A stretch of 64,000 nt of DNA from Enhygromyxa salina (GTDB lineage Bacteria; Myxococcota_A; Polyangia; Nannocystales; Nannocystaceae). Position numbers and translations under genes: made by a program. Positions 18,028 to 26,853 of this stretch are shown here, piece after piece. Position 1 is the first letter of the stretch; each line of letters begins with the position of its first letter. A model generated the notes under the pieces. The model was not told the DNA's origin and did no database searches. It was given only the letters and a program-made list of their open reading frames with translations. Location: NCBI RefSeq assembly GCF_002994615.1, contig NZ_PVNK01000108.1:62001-126000 (forward strand), read 5' to 3'.

Positions 18028-18389
18028 CTCGTTCTAGGGCTCCAGCGCGGGCAGGAGTGATCGCGTCAAGTCTGGCATCCTCGGTCCGATCTCCACGGGG
18101 CGCACCGCGCGTTTCCGCGCCAGCCGCATCAACCGTTCGAGCTGCCCCTGGCCGCCGTTCGACGCCCCAAGAGGCGAGCTCCCATGGAGGCTCTCCTACT
18201 GGCCGAACGCGAACACGTCCGAGGCGATCACGGTGAGGCCCCGGCCGACTTCGGCCACGCCGCCCTTGACCAGGATGTCGGGGGCTTGGGCAGGGATCCA
18301 AGGGGGCTGGTGAGTCGCACGCATACGTAGCGGATGCGAATGCGGTTTGACATCTCGCTGCTTGCTTTCGTCAGTGGTAGCGTGCATGC
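18028..18389. other. Gene-poor stretch with possible minus-strand remnants
   Basis: No intact gene is seen. On the minus strand two short protein-like pieces appear: one ending at 18034 (RKRAVRPVEIGPRMPDLT) and one at 18196-18324 (ILVKGGVAEVGRGLTVIASD) that ends in FAFGQ and a stop. They are in different frames and may be remains of a gene cut by the IS66 event. The family is unknown. Confidence 0.3.
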
Positions 18390-20327
18390 GTGCCTGAGGA
18401 GCCGAGAATTGATCCGAAAACCGCGACGAGAGCTCTTGCCGTGTTGGCGGCGATTGCGTCTGCGGCCTGTGTGACGGACCCCGCCAGCGATGGAGATTTC
18501 GGGGCCACTGGCGAGAGCGGTTGCTTCGATGGCACCGAAGGGCCAGGTATCGGTGACGATGGATGCTTGTTCTTGCCGGGCTGCGCCGAAGACGAAGATG
18601 ACGGCGCAACCGAAAAACTGGACATGGATCGGTCCTACGCGGATCTCGGGTGCGATCCCGAATGTCCGCCGCCCCCCGAACACGAGCCGCTCGAGCCACC
18701 GCACCCGGTTTGGCTCCACCACGAGACCTCCGACACCTACTATCGCCATGCCTCGGAGATGGAACTCGAGGTTCACAGTTGGCCTGTCGGCACGACTATC
18801 ATGTCGGCCGCCGCGAACGTGGATGCGCTGGTCAACGGCACAGATCGGACGGTGAGCCTGGGGCTCCCGTTGGCGACAACCACGGGTCGCTTGGAGTTCG
18901 AGACCCTCGACATCACGAGGCGACGTACAAAGATGGACGTGTGGAATGTGAGCTCGCGGGACGCGCCCGCTGGTCCGGTTGTCGATGCGTTTCGGCCTGA
19001 GGTTCACATGTTCTTGCCCAACTGGGTTAACCTCGACTCGCTCCACCGTGGAGTCCCGCCGGGTACCCAGGTCTTCGCTGTTGCGTTTGCTGACAGCCAT
19101 GGTGGAGTTGCGATCCAGGGTCTCAACGCCGATCAGGATTTTTTTATCTCCGGGCCCACGACCAAAATCTGGCTGGAGGTGCTGCCTCCGGACGGGAGCG
19201 GCGTGTTGATCTCGAAGCCTGAGCTCCACACGACCGGGTTCGACGACGTGCTCAGCCACTGGATTGAACTCGCCGCGGAGCAGTGCGACAATACGACCTG
19301 CGCGTGGGAGTCCGACCTCGACGAGGAGGACCCGGCCAACTGTGGAGACTGCGTGGACAACGACGCGGACGCCGACGTCGACGCCGCGGACCTCGCCTGC
19401 AGGGACCGTAGCGACTACGGTTGCGATGGATACGGCCCCCACAACCACCGTTGGGAGAACTCGAAGGACTTCGCCGAGATGCCCGACATCGAGTGGTGCA
19501 CGCAGATGGCGGAGGACGGGCTGCCGTGGCACACAGAGCTCTACGCCAAGGCATCGCTCGCCGCCGCAATGCTCAACGCGATCCCTGCCGCCGTCAGCCT
19601 ACATCCAGATTACGAGATTCCCGCAGACGTAGCGACAGTCAGGTATCGGTTTGCCTACTGTGTGTTCGCGGACTCCGTCGAAGACGCTCATGAGTGTGTG
19701 AGCGATGGCTCGATCTGTCCGTCCGATTACGCCCTCGCCGGCGTGACGCATATTATCGATACGGATAGCCCGGAGTCACGCGCGTACTTTCGGGCGCTGT
19801 GGGACGAGTTCGATGTGGCCATGGCGAAGCTCGAGGATCAAGGTGTTACCGCTAAACCAGTTGCCATGTTGTCAGGGGTCTACTCGGGCAACATCGACGA
19901 TCCGGTATCGCTCACGGACGGCATTGTTGGTTTGGCCCCCGTTGGTGAACTCTCCGCACATCTCATGGCCGGCGGACTTGGCGCGAGTATGGTGGAGTCA
20001 TCATACTTCGTCTACATTCCCATTGCACACGAACTCGGCCACTTGCTCGGGCTCTCACATACCGACGTCGACCCACACTTCAATCAGTTCGGATTCATGA
20101 AAATGACCGTTCCTGCTCCCCCGTACGCCATACTTGGACCAAGCCTGGATCCTGGCCAGGGCTATCAATATACGAGCCAGTGGTCACTATGGGTCGCCAA
20201 GATCGGCGACAAGAGTACCCCCCGTCCGAACGCCTTCGCTCACACGGGTTGCAGCGTTAACGCTGACTGCCCCTCACAGCTCGAGTGCTGGAACGCGGGC
20301 GCCGATGGGATCTGTCGATATCCCTGA
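18390..20327 (+). CDS. Lipoprotein with metzincin-type zinc protease motif
   Basis: A 645-residue predicted lipoprotein. The signal peptide includes ALAVLAAIASAAC, with the lipobox Cys at residue 27. An acidic Cys-rich linker and a long beta-rich region follow. Near the C-terminus HELGHLLGLSH (His547, Glu548, His551, His557) is the HExxHxxGxxH zinc site of metzincin peptidases. A Met soon after (FGFMKMTVP) may be the Met-turn. About 20 Cys residues suggest disulfides and an extracytoplasmic location. The only start in range is a GTG at 18390. Base composition is visibly lower in G+C than the flanking genes, with runs such as seven T's at 19139, suggesting acquired DNA. It is followed after 9 bp by a small lipoprotein. 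Confidence 0.8.
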   Translation: MPEEPRIDPKTATRALAVLAAIASAACVTDPASDGDFGATGESGCFDGTEGPGIGDDGCLFLPGCAEDEDDGATEKLDMDRSYADLGCDPECPPPPEHEPLEPPHPVWLHHETSDTYYRHASEMELEVHSWPVGTTIMSAAANVDALVNGTDRTVSLGLPLATTTGRLEFETLDITRRRTKMDVWNVSSRDAPAGPVVDAFRPEVHMFLPNWVNLDSLHRGVPPGTQVFAVAFADSHGGVAIQGLNADQDFFISGPTTKIWLEVLPPDGSGVLISKPELHTTGFDDVLSHWIELAAEQCDNTTCAWESDLDEEDPANCGDCVDNDADADVDAADLACRDRSDYGCDGYGPHNHRWENSKDFAEMPDIEWCTQMAEDGLPWHTELYAKASLAAAMLNAIPAAVSLHPDYEIPADVATVRYRFAYCVFADSVEDAHECVSDGSICPSDYALAGVTHIIDTDSPESRAYFRALWDEFDVAMAKLEDQGVTAKPVAMLSGVYSGNIDDPVSLTDGIVGLAPVGELSAHLMAGGLGASMVESSYFVYIPIAHELGHLLGLSHTDVDPHFNQFGFMKMTVPAPPYAILGPSLDPGQGYQYTSQWSLWVAKIGDKSTPRPNAFAHTGCSVNADCPSQLECWNAGADGICRYP

Positions 20328-20336
20328 AAGACGGTC

Positions 20337-20768
20337 ATGAGCGTGAAGAAGCTACTCATGGTGTTTTCAATCGGCCTGCTCACGGCGTACGGCTGCGGCC
20401 GATCGGGGGGCGAGGTTGAGTGCATCGAAGTTGACGAGCAACTCGGTGACCCTGGCTCGCGGCAGTGGTGCGATGGCGAGTACTCGCCGACCAACCTCCA
20501 GTGGGAGGGACAGATGACCTCCACGACGGTCCCGGTCTGTCTGTCGCCGGAGGAGGACGGTCAGTGTACGGTGTGCCCGACCGACGAGGTCAGGCGCGGC
20601 GTCGAAGAGCAGCTGCACAAAGACCTGGCCCAGTACCGGCCCGAGTGCACGCTCGCGCATTGGGAGCTTGGTTGCATGCGGACGATCGAGCACGCCAAGG
20701 AGATCGGCCGGGACCCGGACTACTGCTGCTTCCAGGTCGCGCTCTGGGGCGATCAGTGCGAGGGGTAG
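20337..20768 (+). CDS. Small Cys-rich lipoprotein, 143 aa
   Basis: No family is recognised. The signal peptide MSVKKLLMVFSIGLLTAYGC has its lipobox Cys at residue 20. The mature part has about nine further Cys residues, including CTVCPTDE and YCCFQVALWGDQC, so it is probably disulfide-rich and outside the cytoplasm. It lies 9 bp after the metzincin-like lipoprotein on the same strand and may work with it. Confidence 0.7.
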   Translation: MSVKKLLMVFSIGLLTAYGCGRSGGEVECIEVDEQLGDPGSRQWCDGEYSPTNLQWEGQMTSTTVPVCLSPEEDGQCTVCPTDEVRRGVEEQLHKDLAQYRPECTLAHWELGCMRTIEHAKEIGRDPDYCCFQVALWGDQCEG

Positions 20769-20781
20769 GACATCGCGCCAC

Positions 20782-20808
20782 GGGCTGCTAGCAGCCCGGG
20801 CTGCTAGG
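20782..20808. repeat. Dispersed palindromic element, copy 2, at a junction
   Basis: GGGCTGCTAGCAGCCCGGGC followed by TGCTAGG. Its last four bases coincide with the first bases of the right copy of the duplicated ATP-grasp promoter segment (from 20805), so the element sits exactly at the right boundary of the inserted region. Confidence 0.8.
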
Positions 20809-21012
20809 CCGGGCCGAGAAAGACGACGCGCATGGCGAGGCGCTACCGGTCCCGGCCGCTTCGGGATAGCTTGTCGCGCCCATGCGCACGATCGTCTTCG
20901 TCGCCCCCTTTTTGCTCGAGACCACGATGCGCTTCGCTCGTGCCGCCGCGGCGTTGCCCGGCGTGCGGCTGTGCGGCGTGATGCAGGAGGCCCCGGGCGG
21001 CACCGACCGCCA
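20805..21012. repeat. Right copy of duplicated divergent promoter segment
   Basis: About 208 bp are near-identical to 15415-15632 in direct orientation. The first 29 bases are, on the minus strand, a truncated start of ATP-grasp A (the sequence for MRVVFLGPA), followed by the short intergenic promoter and the first codons of intact ATP-grasp B. The offset is 5390 bp. Confidence 0.88.
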
Positions 21013-22096
21013 GGTCTTCGCAGACCTCGTGCGCGTCGACGACGGGCTCTCGGCTCCGGAGCTCATCGAGGCCGTCGAGCTCCTGCGGCGGCGCCACGGC
21101 CCGCCCGCGCGGATCATCGGGGTGCTCGAGCCGCTCCAGGTCCAGCTCGCCGAGGCCCGGGCCCACTTTGGCGTGCGCGGGACCGAGGTCGAGACCGCCG
21201 AGGTGTTCCGCGACAAGGCAAAAATGAAGGATCGGCTCCGCGCCGCCGGGCTCCCGGTCGCCCGCCATCGCCTCGTCGGCACAGCCCAAGACGCCGTGGC
21301 CTTCGAGGCCGAGGTCGGCTTTCCCATGGTCCTCAAGCCGCCAGCGGGCATGGGCGCCAAGGCCACGTTCCGCGTCGGCTCACGCGAGGAGCTGCTCCGG
21401 GCCGTCGCGGGCCTGCGCGCGAGCCCCTCGAATCCGGTCCTGGCCGAGGAGTTCTTGCACGGCCAGGAGGGCAGCTGCGACACCCTGACCCTCGCTGGGG
21501 TGCCGCGCCTGACCTCGATCTCATACTACCGGCCGAGCTGCCTGACCGCGCTCGAGAACCCGTGGATCCAGTGGTGCACCGTGCTGCCCCGCCGCGACCA
21601 GGGCCCGGGCTACGACGACATCCGCGAGCTCGGGGCCCGGGCGGTCCGAGCTCTCGGCCTCGACGCGGGCTTCACTCACATGGAGTGGTTTCGGCGGCCC
21701 GATGGGAGCCTCGCGATCGGGGAGATTGCCCAGCGGCCCCCGGGCGCCCACCTCACGCGGATGATCGGCCTGGCCTTCGACATGGACCCCTACCGGATGT
21801 GGGCCCGGGCGGTCATCGACGACGCCTTCGACGGCCCCTGGGACCGGGCCTACTCGGTCGGCTGCGCGTACCTGCGCGGAATCGGCCGGGGTCGGATCAC
21901 CTCGGTCACCGGGGTCAAGCAGGCCCACGACGCCGTCGGCCGGGCCGTGGTCGAGACCAAGCTGCCGACCCCCGGGGCGCCCAAGAGCGACAGCTACGAG
22001 GGCGACGGCTACGCGATCGTCCGCGACCCTCGGACCGAGCTCGTCGAGCACGCGCTCGAGACGATCATCGCCAAGCTTCGGGTCCGATACGCGTAG
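20882..22096 (+). CDS. ATP-grasp ligase B
   Basis: A 404-residue ATP-grasp enzyme. It starts MRTIVFVAPFLLETTMRFAR (N-terminal nucleotide-fold domain). The ATP-binding strand is GFPMVLKPPAGMGAKATF, and the metal-binding end is FTHMEWFRRPDGSLAIGEIA followed by QRPPG. It probably makes an amide or peptide bond from a carboxylate and an amine with ATP; the substrates are unknown. It starts the plus-strand run B-C-S51-esterase-D-esterase. A broken copy of its first ~43 codons lies at 15492. Confidence 0.88.
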   Translation: MRTIVFVAPFLLETTMRFARAAAALPGVRLCGVMQEAPGGTDRQVFADLVRVDDGLSAPELIEAVELLRRRHGPPARIIGVLEPLQVQLAEARAHFGVRGTEVETAEVFRDKAKMKDRLRAAGLPVARHRLVGTAQDAVAFEAEVGFPMVLKPPAGMGAKATFRVGSREELLRAVAGLRASPSNPVLAEEFLHGQEGSCDTLTLAGVPRLTSISYYRPSCLTALENPWIQWCTVLPRRDQGPGYDDIRELGARAVRALGLDAGFTHMEWFRRPDGSLAIGEIAQRPPGAHLTRMIGLAFDMDPYRMWARAVIDDAFDGPWDRAYSVGCAYLRGIGRGRITSVTGVKQAHDAVGRAVVETKLPTPGAPKSDSYEGDGYAIVRDPRTELVEHALETIIAKLRVRYA

Positions 22097-22204
22097 AGCC
22101 CTCGCTGGGGCAGGGAAGGCGTGGTTGCGAGGGCTCCCGAGACTGGGGCTGGCGTGCCGCCCGGGTTTGCCCGATACACTGCTCCTGCTCCCGGCCCCAA
22201 GCCC

Positions 22205-23434
22205 ATGCCTGTCGACGTCGTGTTCCTCGAGCCCTCGTTCCCCCGCAACCAGCGGGAGTTTGCGCGCGCGCTGCATGCCGTCGGCGCCCGCGTCACCGGG
22301 ATCGGCGAGCGGCCCAAGGACTACCTCGACGACGACATGCGCGAGTGGCTGACCCACTACGAGCAGGTCAGCAACGTGACCAGCGTCGCCCAGGTCGAGC
22401 AGGCGGTCCGCCGGATCCAGAGCCGCGTCCGCGTTGACCGTCTCGAGGCCACGGTCGAGGCCCACGTCATGTGCGCGGCCAAGGTCCGCGAGGCCTGCGG
22501 GATCCCGGGCACCAGCGTCCAGACAACTTTCTTGTGTCGCGACAAGCCGGCCATGAAGGACGTCCTGCGCGAGGTCGGGGTGCCCTGCGCCCAGTCGATC
22601 GGCTCCGACGACCCGGCGCAGATCGAGGACTTCGCCAAGCGCGTCGGCTTTCCGGTCATCGTCAAGCCGCGCGACGCCGCGGGGGCGGCCGCGACCTACC
22701 GCTGTGACGACCTCGCCTCGCTCCATGCGGCGCTGGCCGAGGTCGGGGTCCAAAGCGGCCACAGCGTCGCGGTCGAGGAATTCATCGAGGGCCACGAGGG
22801 CTTTTGGGACACGCTGACGATCGGCGGCACCGTCGTCCACGAATTCATCTGCCACTACTACCCGACGGTGCTCGAGGCCATGCGCGCGCGCTGGATCAGC
22901 CCGCAGTTCATCTGCACCAACGAGGTCGACACGGTCCCGAGCTACGCCGAGGTCAAGAAGATGGGCCGCGAGGTCATCGGCGCGCTCGGGGTCGACACCA
23001 GCGCGACCCACATGGAGTGGTTCTTCGGGCCCAAGGGGCTCAAGTTCAGCGAGATCGCCTGCCGTCCACCCGGCGTCGGCGCCTGGGATCTCTACGGCAT
23101 CGCCAACGACGTCGACATCTACCGCGAGTGGGCCGAGGCGGTGGTCTGGCGCACGCACAAGCAGCGGCTCTCGCGTCGCTTCTCGACCGGGATCATCGCC
23201 CTGCGTCCCGACCGTGACGGCCGCGTGCTCAGCTACGAGGGCGTCGCCGAGATCGAGCGGGCGTTCGGCGAGTGGATCATCGACGCCCACCTGCCGCCCG
23301 AGGGCACGCCGACCCAGCCAGTCTCGGGCGGCTACATGGCCAACGCCTGGCTGCGCATGAAACACCCCAACTATCACGAGCTGCGCCGGATGCTCGACGT
23401 CGTCGGCGAGACGATCCGCGTCCACGCGGGCTGA
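22205..23434 (+). CDS. ATP-grasp ligase C
   Basis: A 409-residue protein from the ATG at 22205 (MPVDVVFLEPSFPRNQREF); the residues before it read as Pro/Ala-rich non-coding. The ATP-grasp core has FPVIVKPRDAAGAAATY, VEEFIEGHEGFWDT and THMEWFFGPKGLKFSEIACR. It is closest in layout to ligases A and B, so the three are probably paralogues acting on related carboxylates or in successive steps. It follows B after 108 bp and precedes the S51-like gene by 8 bp. Confidence 0.88.
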   Translation: MPVDVVFLEPSFPRNQREFARALHAVGARVTGIGERPKDYLDDDMREWLTHYEQVSNVTSVAQVEQAVRRIQSRVRVDRLEATVEAHVMCAAKVREACGIPGTSVQTTFLCRDKPAMKDVLREVGVPCAQSIGSDDPAQIEDFAKRVGFPVIVKPRDAAGAAATYRCDDLASLHAALAEVGVQSGHSVAVEEFIEGHEGFWDTLTIGGTVVHEFICHYYPTVLEAMRARWISPQFICTNEVDTVPSYAEVKKMGREVIGALGVDTSATHMEWFFGPKGLKFSEIACRPPGVGAWDLYGIANDVDIYREWAEAVVWRTHKQRLSRRFSTGIIALRPDRDGRVLSYEGVAEIERAFGEWIIDAHLPPEGTPTQPVSGGYMANAWLRMKHPNYHELRRMLDVVGETIRVHAG

Positions 23435-23442
23435 GAGGCGTG

Positions 23443-24399
23443 ATGACGGCAGCAACTACTCGAGGCCCGCGCGACGTCGTGCTGCTCGGCGCCCAGCGCT
23501 TTGACTCGACCCTCGGCTCGGTCGTGCGCGGGATCGCCTGCGAGGGACCGATCGCAATTATCACGGCCGGCTGGCGCGAGCGCGAGGACGAGGACGGGGA
23601 GCTCCGCGCCCACCTCGAATGTGAGACCGTCAACCTCAACCTCTACCAGCGCGCGTCGGATGTGTGGCGGCGGGATCCGGAGCTTCGCCAGGCTCACCGG
23701 GCCAAGCAGACCACGCTGCGCCACAAGCAGGACTTCTACCGCATCCGCCTCGAGTACGAGCTCGAGGCCAACCACGTGATTCGCCAGCGCCGGGCGCCGC
23801 CCGAGATCCTCGCCGAAGAGGAGGCCGCGTCGTTGGCCGCGGTCCGGATCCTCGACGCCTACCACCTCGATCAGATCCGCCAGCTCCACGAGAAGTTCGA
23901 GGCCGAAGTCGGCCTGGCAACGCGGCCGGTCGTGGCTGAGCACCGCGAACAGCTCGCCGAGCAGCTCGCCGGGTGCAAGGGCATCGCGATCGCCGGGGGC
24001 CACGTCGCCTCGATGCTCAACCGCATGCGCCTGTTCGGGCTCCGCGAGCTGATCGACGATCAGGCGATCTTCGCGTGGTCGGGCGGCGGCATGGTCGCGA
24101 GCGATCGGGTCGTGCTGTTCCACGACTCGCCCCCGCAGGGCCCCGGCGCCTCGGAGGTCCTCGACGCCGGCCTCGGCCTCGTGTCCGACATCGTCATGCT
24201 CCCGCACCCCGAGACCCGCCTGCGCCTCGACGACGCCGCCCGCGTCAGCCTGCTCGCGCGCCGCTTCGACCCCGCCGCGTGCCTGGCCTTGTTCGCGGGC
24301 GCCCACGTCCACGTCCACGACGGCGCCGTGGTCGGGGCGTCGACCGTCGAGCGCCTCGCAACCGACGGCAGCCACACCCCCTTCGAGGTCGCGTCGTGA
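23443..24399 (+). CDS. Class-I GAT-like / peptidase S51-like protein
   Basis: A 318-residue protein of the cyanophycinase/dipeptidase E-related fold (type 1 glutamine amidotransferase-like). A Rossmann strand AIAGGHVASMLNRM precedes the nucleophile elbow AWSGGGMVAS with Ser213, as in the S51 G-x-S-x-G turn. Later His-rich strands (HPETRL, HVHVHDG) may supply the base. Known relatives cleave beta- or gamma-linked peptides such as cyanophycin or Asp dipeptides, which would suit a pathway built by ATP-grasp ligases. Its stop overlaps the next gene's start by 4 bp (GTGA). Confidence 0.72.
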   Translation: MTAATTRGPRDVVLLGAQRFDSTLGSVVRGIACEGPIAIITAGWREREDEDGELRAHLECETVNLNLYQRASDVWRRDPELRQAHRAKQTTLRHKQDFYRIRLEYELEANHVIRQRRAPPEILAEEEAASLAAVRILDAYHLDQIRQLHEKFEAEVGLATRPVVAEHREQLAEQLAGCKGIAIAGGHVASMLNRMRLFGLRELIDDQAIFAWSGGGMVASDRVVLFHDSPPQGPGASEVLDAGLGLVSDIVMLPHPETRLRLDDAARVSLLARRFDPAACLALFAGAHVHVHDGAVVGASTVERLATDGSHTPFEVAS

Positions 24400-25538
24400 C
24401 CACGCAGCTGCGAGCGCTGTTGGCCAGCGCGGGCGAGGATATCCGCGAGCAGCTCGACGCGTGGGTGAAGGCGCGCAGCTTCCCGCTGGTCGAGGGCAAG
24501 AGCGCGACCTTCGTGTGGCGCGGCGAGGCCGACGAGGTCCGCCTGCGGCACTTCATCTTCGGGCTCGAGACCTCGCAGCCGCTCGAGCGGATCGACGGCA
24601 CGGATCTGTGGCACCTCGAGGTCGAGATCCCGCCGCGCTCGCGGGTCGAGTACAAGTTCGAGGTTCGCCGCGGTGACCACAACAAGTGGATCCGCGATCC
24701 GCTCAACCCCCACCTCGCCCGCGACCCCTTCGGCGCCAACTCGGTCCTGCAGGGCGCCGGCTACGAGATCCCCGACTGGACCCGCCACGATCCCAAGGCC
24801 CGGCCCGGGACGCTCGAGGCCCTCACGATCGCGAGCGAGGCCTTCGGTCAGCCCCGTCACTGCAAGGTCTACCTGCCCGCGCGCTTTCGACGAACCCGCC
24901 GCTACCCCCTGCTGGTCGTCCACGACGGGTCCGACTATCTCAATTATGCGGGCATGAAGATCGTGCTCGACAACCTGATCGAGCGGCTCGAGATCCCCCC
25001 GCTGATCGCGGTGTTCGCCGACTCGCCCGATCGCCTCCACGACTACGCCAACGACGAGCGTCACGCTCGCTTCGTGACCGAGGAGCTGGCCCCGCGGATC
25101 AGCAGCGCGCTGCCGATCCTCGACACGCCCGCGAGCCGCTGCCTGATGGGCGCGAGCTTCGGCGGCGTCGCGGCGCTCTCGACCGCGGTCCGCTATCCGA
25201 ATTACTGGGGGCGCCTGCTGCTCCAGTCGGGCTCGTTCGCGTTCACCGACATCGGCCACCAGCACCACCGCGGCGCGCTCTTCGACCCCGTGGTCCGGTT
25301 CATGAACGCGTTCCGCGAGGCCCCAACGGCGGTCAGCGAGCGGGTGTTCGTCAGCTGCGGCGTGTACGAGTCGCTGATCTACGAGAACCGCTCGCTGGTC
25401 CCGCTGCTCGACGAGACCGGCATGCAGGTGCGCTTCGTCGAGGCCCGCGACGGTCACAACTGGGAGAACTGGCGCGACCGCACCCGCGAGGGCCTGTCGT
25501 GGCTGTTCCGCGGGCCCTTGATGATGATCTACGAGTGA
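24396..25538 (+). CDS. Esterase-fold protein with N-terminal CBM48-like domain
   Basis: A 380-residue alpha/beta hydrolase resembling enterochelin esterase (Fes) and esterase D families. An N-terminal immunoglobulin-like domain (about 25-110, with RVEYKFEV and a D-P-x-N-P segment) is followed by the hydrolase part. The nucleophile is Ser254 in MGASFGGVAALS, and the likely catalytic His is His354 in DGHNWENWRD. It starts with a GTG that overlaps the S51-like stop codon, so it is translationally coupled. It would hydrolyse, or transfer through, an ester or thioester in the same pathway; the substrate is unknown. Confidence 0.82.
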   Translation: MTTQLRALLASAGEDIREQLDAWVKARSFPLVEGKSATFVWRGEADEVRLRHFIFGLETSQPLERIDGTDLWHLEVEIPPRSRVEYKFEVRRGDHNKWIRDPLNPHLARDPFGANSVLQGAGYEIPDWTRHDPKARPGTLEALTIASEAFGQPRHCKVYLPARFRRTRRYPLLVVHDGSDYLNYAGMKIVLDNLIERLEIPPLIAVFADSPDRLHDYANDERHARFVTEELAPRISSALPILDTPASRCLMGASFGGVAALSTAVRYPNYWGRLLLQSGSFAFTDIGHQHHRGALFDPVVRFMNAFREAPTAVSERVFVSCGVYESLIYENRSLVPLLDETGMQVRFVEARDGHNWENWRDRTREGLSWLFRGPLMMIYE

Positions 25539-25570
25539 CGAACCCGAGCACGAGCTGAGCAGAGCGAACC

Positions 25571-26809
25571 ATGGCAGAGATCACCCGCAAGATTGGGCTT
25601 TCACTCGGCGCCGACCTGTGCTGGCCGGCTTGCTACGAGGCGATCATGCGCCAGCTGGATCTGCGGATTCCGCTTGGCGGTGACACCCTGCGCTTCGAGG
25701 TCGAGCGGGTGATGATCGAGCCCTTCGATCTGCGCCAGCCCTGCTCCTACGACCTCGTCATCGACCGCCTGACGCACTGGTACAACACCTCGCGCGAGTG
25801 GATCAAAAAGGCCGTGATCATGAATGGCCTGTACGTGTTCAACAACCCGTGGACCGTGCAGTCGATGGAGAAGCACACCGCCTACTGCGCGATGATGCAG
25901 CTCGGCATGCCCGTGCCCGACACCTGGATGTTTCCGCCAAAGGCCTACGCGACCAAAAACCCCGATCTTCAGCCGACCCTGCAGCGCTACGCCAAGCTCT
26001 TCGACATCGGCCGGCTCGGGCCCCGGCTCGGCTACCCGGCCTTCGTCAAGCCCTACGACGGCGGCGGCTGGAGGTCGGTGCGCAAGGTCGACGACGAGGC
26101 CAGCCTCCGCGAGGCCTACGAGGACAGCGGCGCCGAGGTCATGCACGTTCAGGCCGGGATCGTGCCCTACGACGGCTTCGTGCGCAGCATCGGCTTTGGC
26201 CCCCAAGTTCTGCACGTCAGCTACGACCCCGACGCGCCGCTTCACGATCGCTATTGTCAGCGTCACGACGGCTCGATCGCGGCCGCCGACCTCGAGGTCC
26301 TGCGCAAGATCACCTTGACGATCAACAGCTTCTTTGGCTGGGAGCTCAACAGCTGCGAGTCGCTGCGGCGCGACGGCGTCTGGCACCCGATGGACTTCGC
26401 CAACGCCTGCCCGGACTCGCAGGTCACCAGCTTGCATCGCCACTTTCCGTGGCTGGTCAAGGCCTACGTCCGCTGGAGCGTGTACTGTGCCGCGACCAAG
26501 CGGCCGATGCGGCAAAACCCCGACTGGGCGCCCTACTACGCGATCGCCCGGAGCGATCGCAGCTACGAGGACAAGCTCGACGCCTACGCCGCGATCGCCG
26601 ACGAGCGGCTCGAGACGGCGCGCTTCGAGGCCTTCTGCGCCGAGCACCTGACCGAGCTCGACGCCGTCGCCCACGAGTTTTTTGGCTCGACCGAGGCCCG
26701 CGACGCGATCCGGCAGAAGGTCGCCGCGTTGTTTCCCGCCCACGAGATCGAGGAATTCACCGAGCTGTTCTGGCAGCGAATCCAGGCCTGGCGACGCGAG
26801 GGCGACTGA
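25571..26809 (+). CDS. ATP-grasp ligase D (divergent)
   Basis: A 412-residue protein from the ATG at 25571. It differs from A-C but has an ATP-grasp core: a substrate region ending MEKHTAYCAMMQLGMPVPDT, a lysine strand GYPAFVKPYDGGGWRSV, and a C-terminal metal site in WHPMDFANACPDS. The E-K-H/x-x-C-A-M-x-x-L segment is the pre-ATP-grasp helix seen in peptide-forming ligases. It lies 32 bp after the Fes-like esterase gene and 44 bp before the second esterase gene, inside one probable operon. Confidence 0.75.
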   Translation: MAEITRKIGLSLGADLCWPACYEAIMRQLDLRIPLGGDTLRFEVERVMIEPFDLRQPCSYDLVIDRLTHWYNTSREWIKKAVIMNGLYVFNNPWTVQSMEKHTAYCAMMQLGMPVPDTWMFPPKAYATKNPDLQPTLQRYAKLFDIGRLGPRLGYPAFVKPYDGGGWRSVRKVDDEASLREAYEDSGAEVMHVQAGIVPYDGFVRSIGFGPQVLHVSYDPDAPLHDRYCQRHDGSIAAADLEVLRKITLTINSFFGWELNSCESLRRDGVWHPMDFANACPDSQVTSLHRHFPWLVKAYVRWSVYCAATKRPMRQNPDWAPYYAIARSDRSYEDKLDAYAAIADERLETARFEAFCAEHLTELDAVAHEFFGSTEARDAIRQKVAALFPAHEIEEFTELFWQRIQAWRREGD

Positions 26810-26853
26810 CCCAATCTCTGAGGGGGTCGGGCCCTGGGCCCGAGCCCGGAGAC

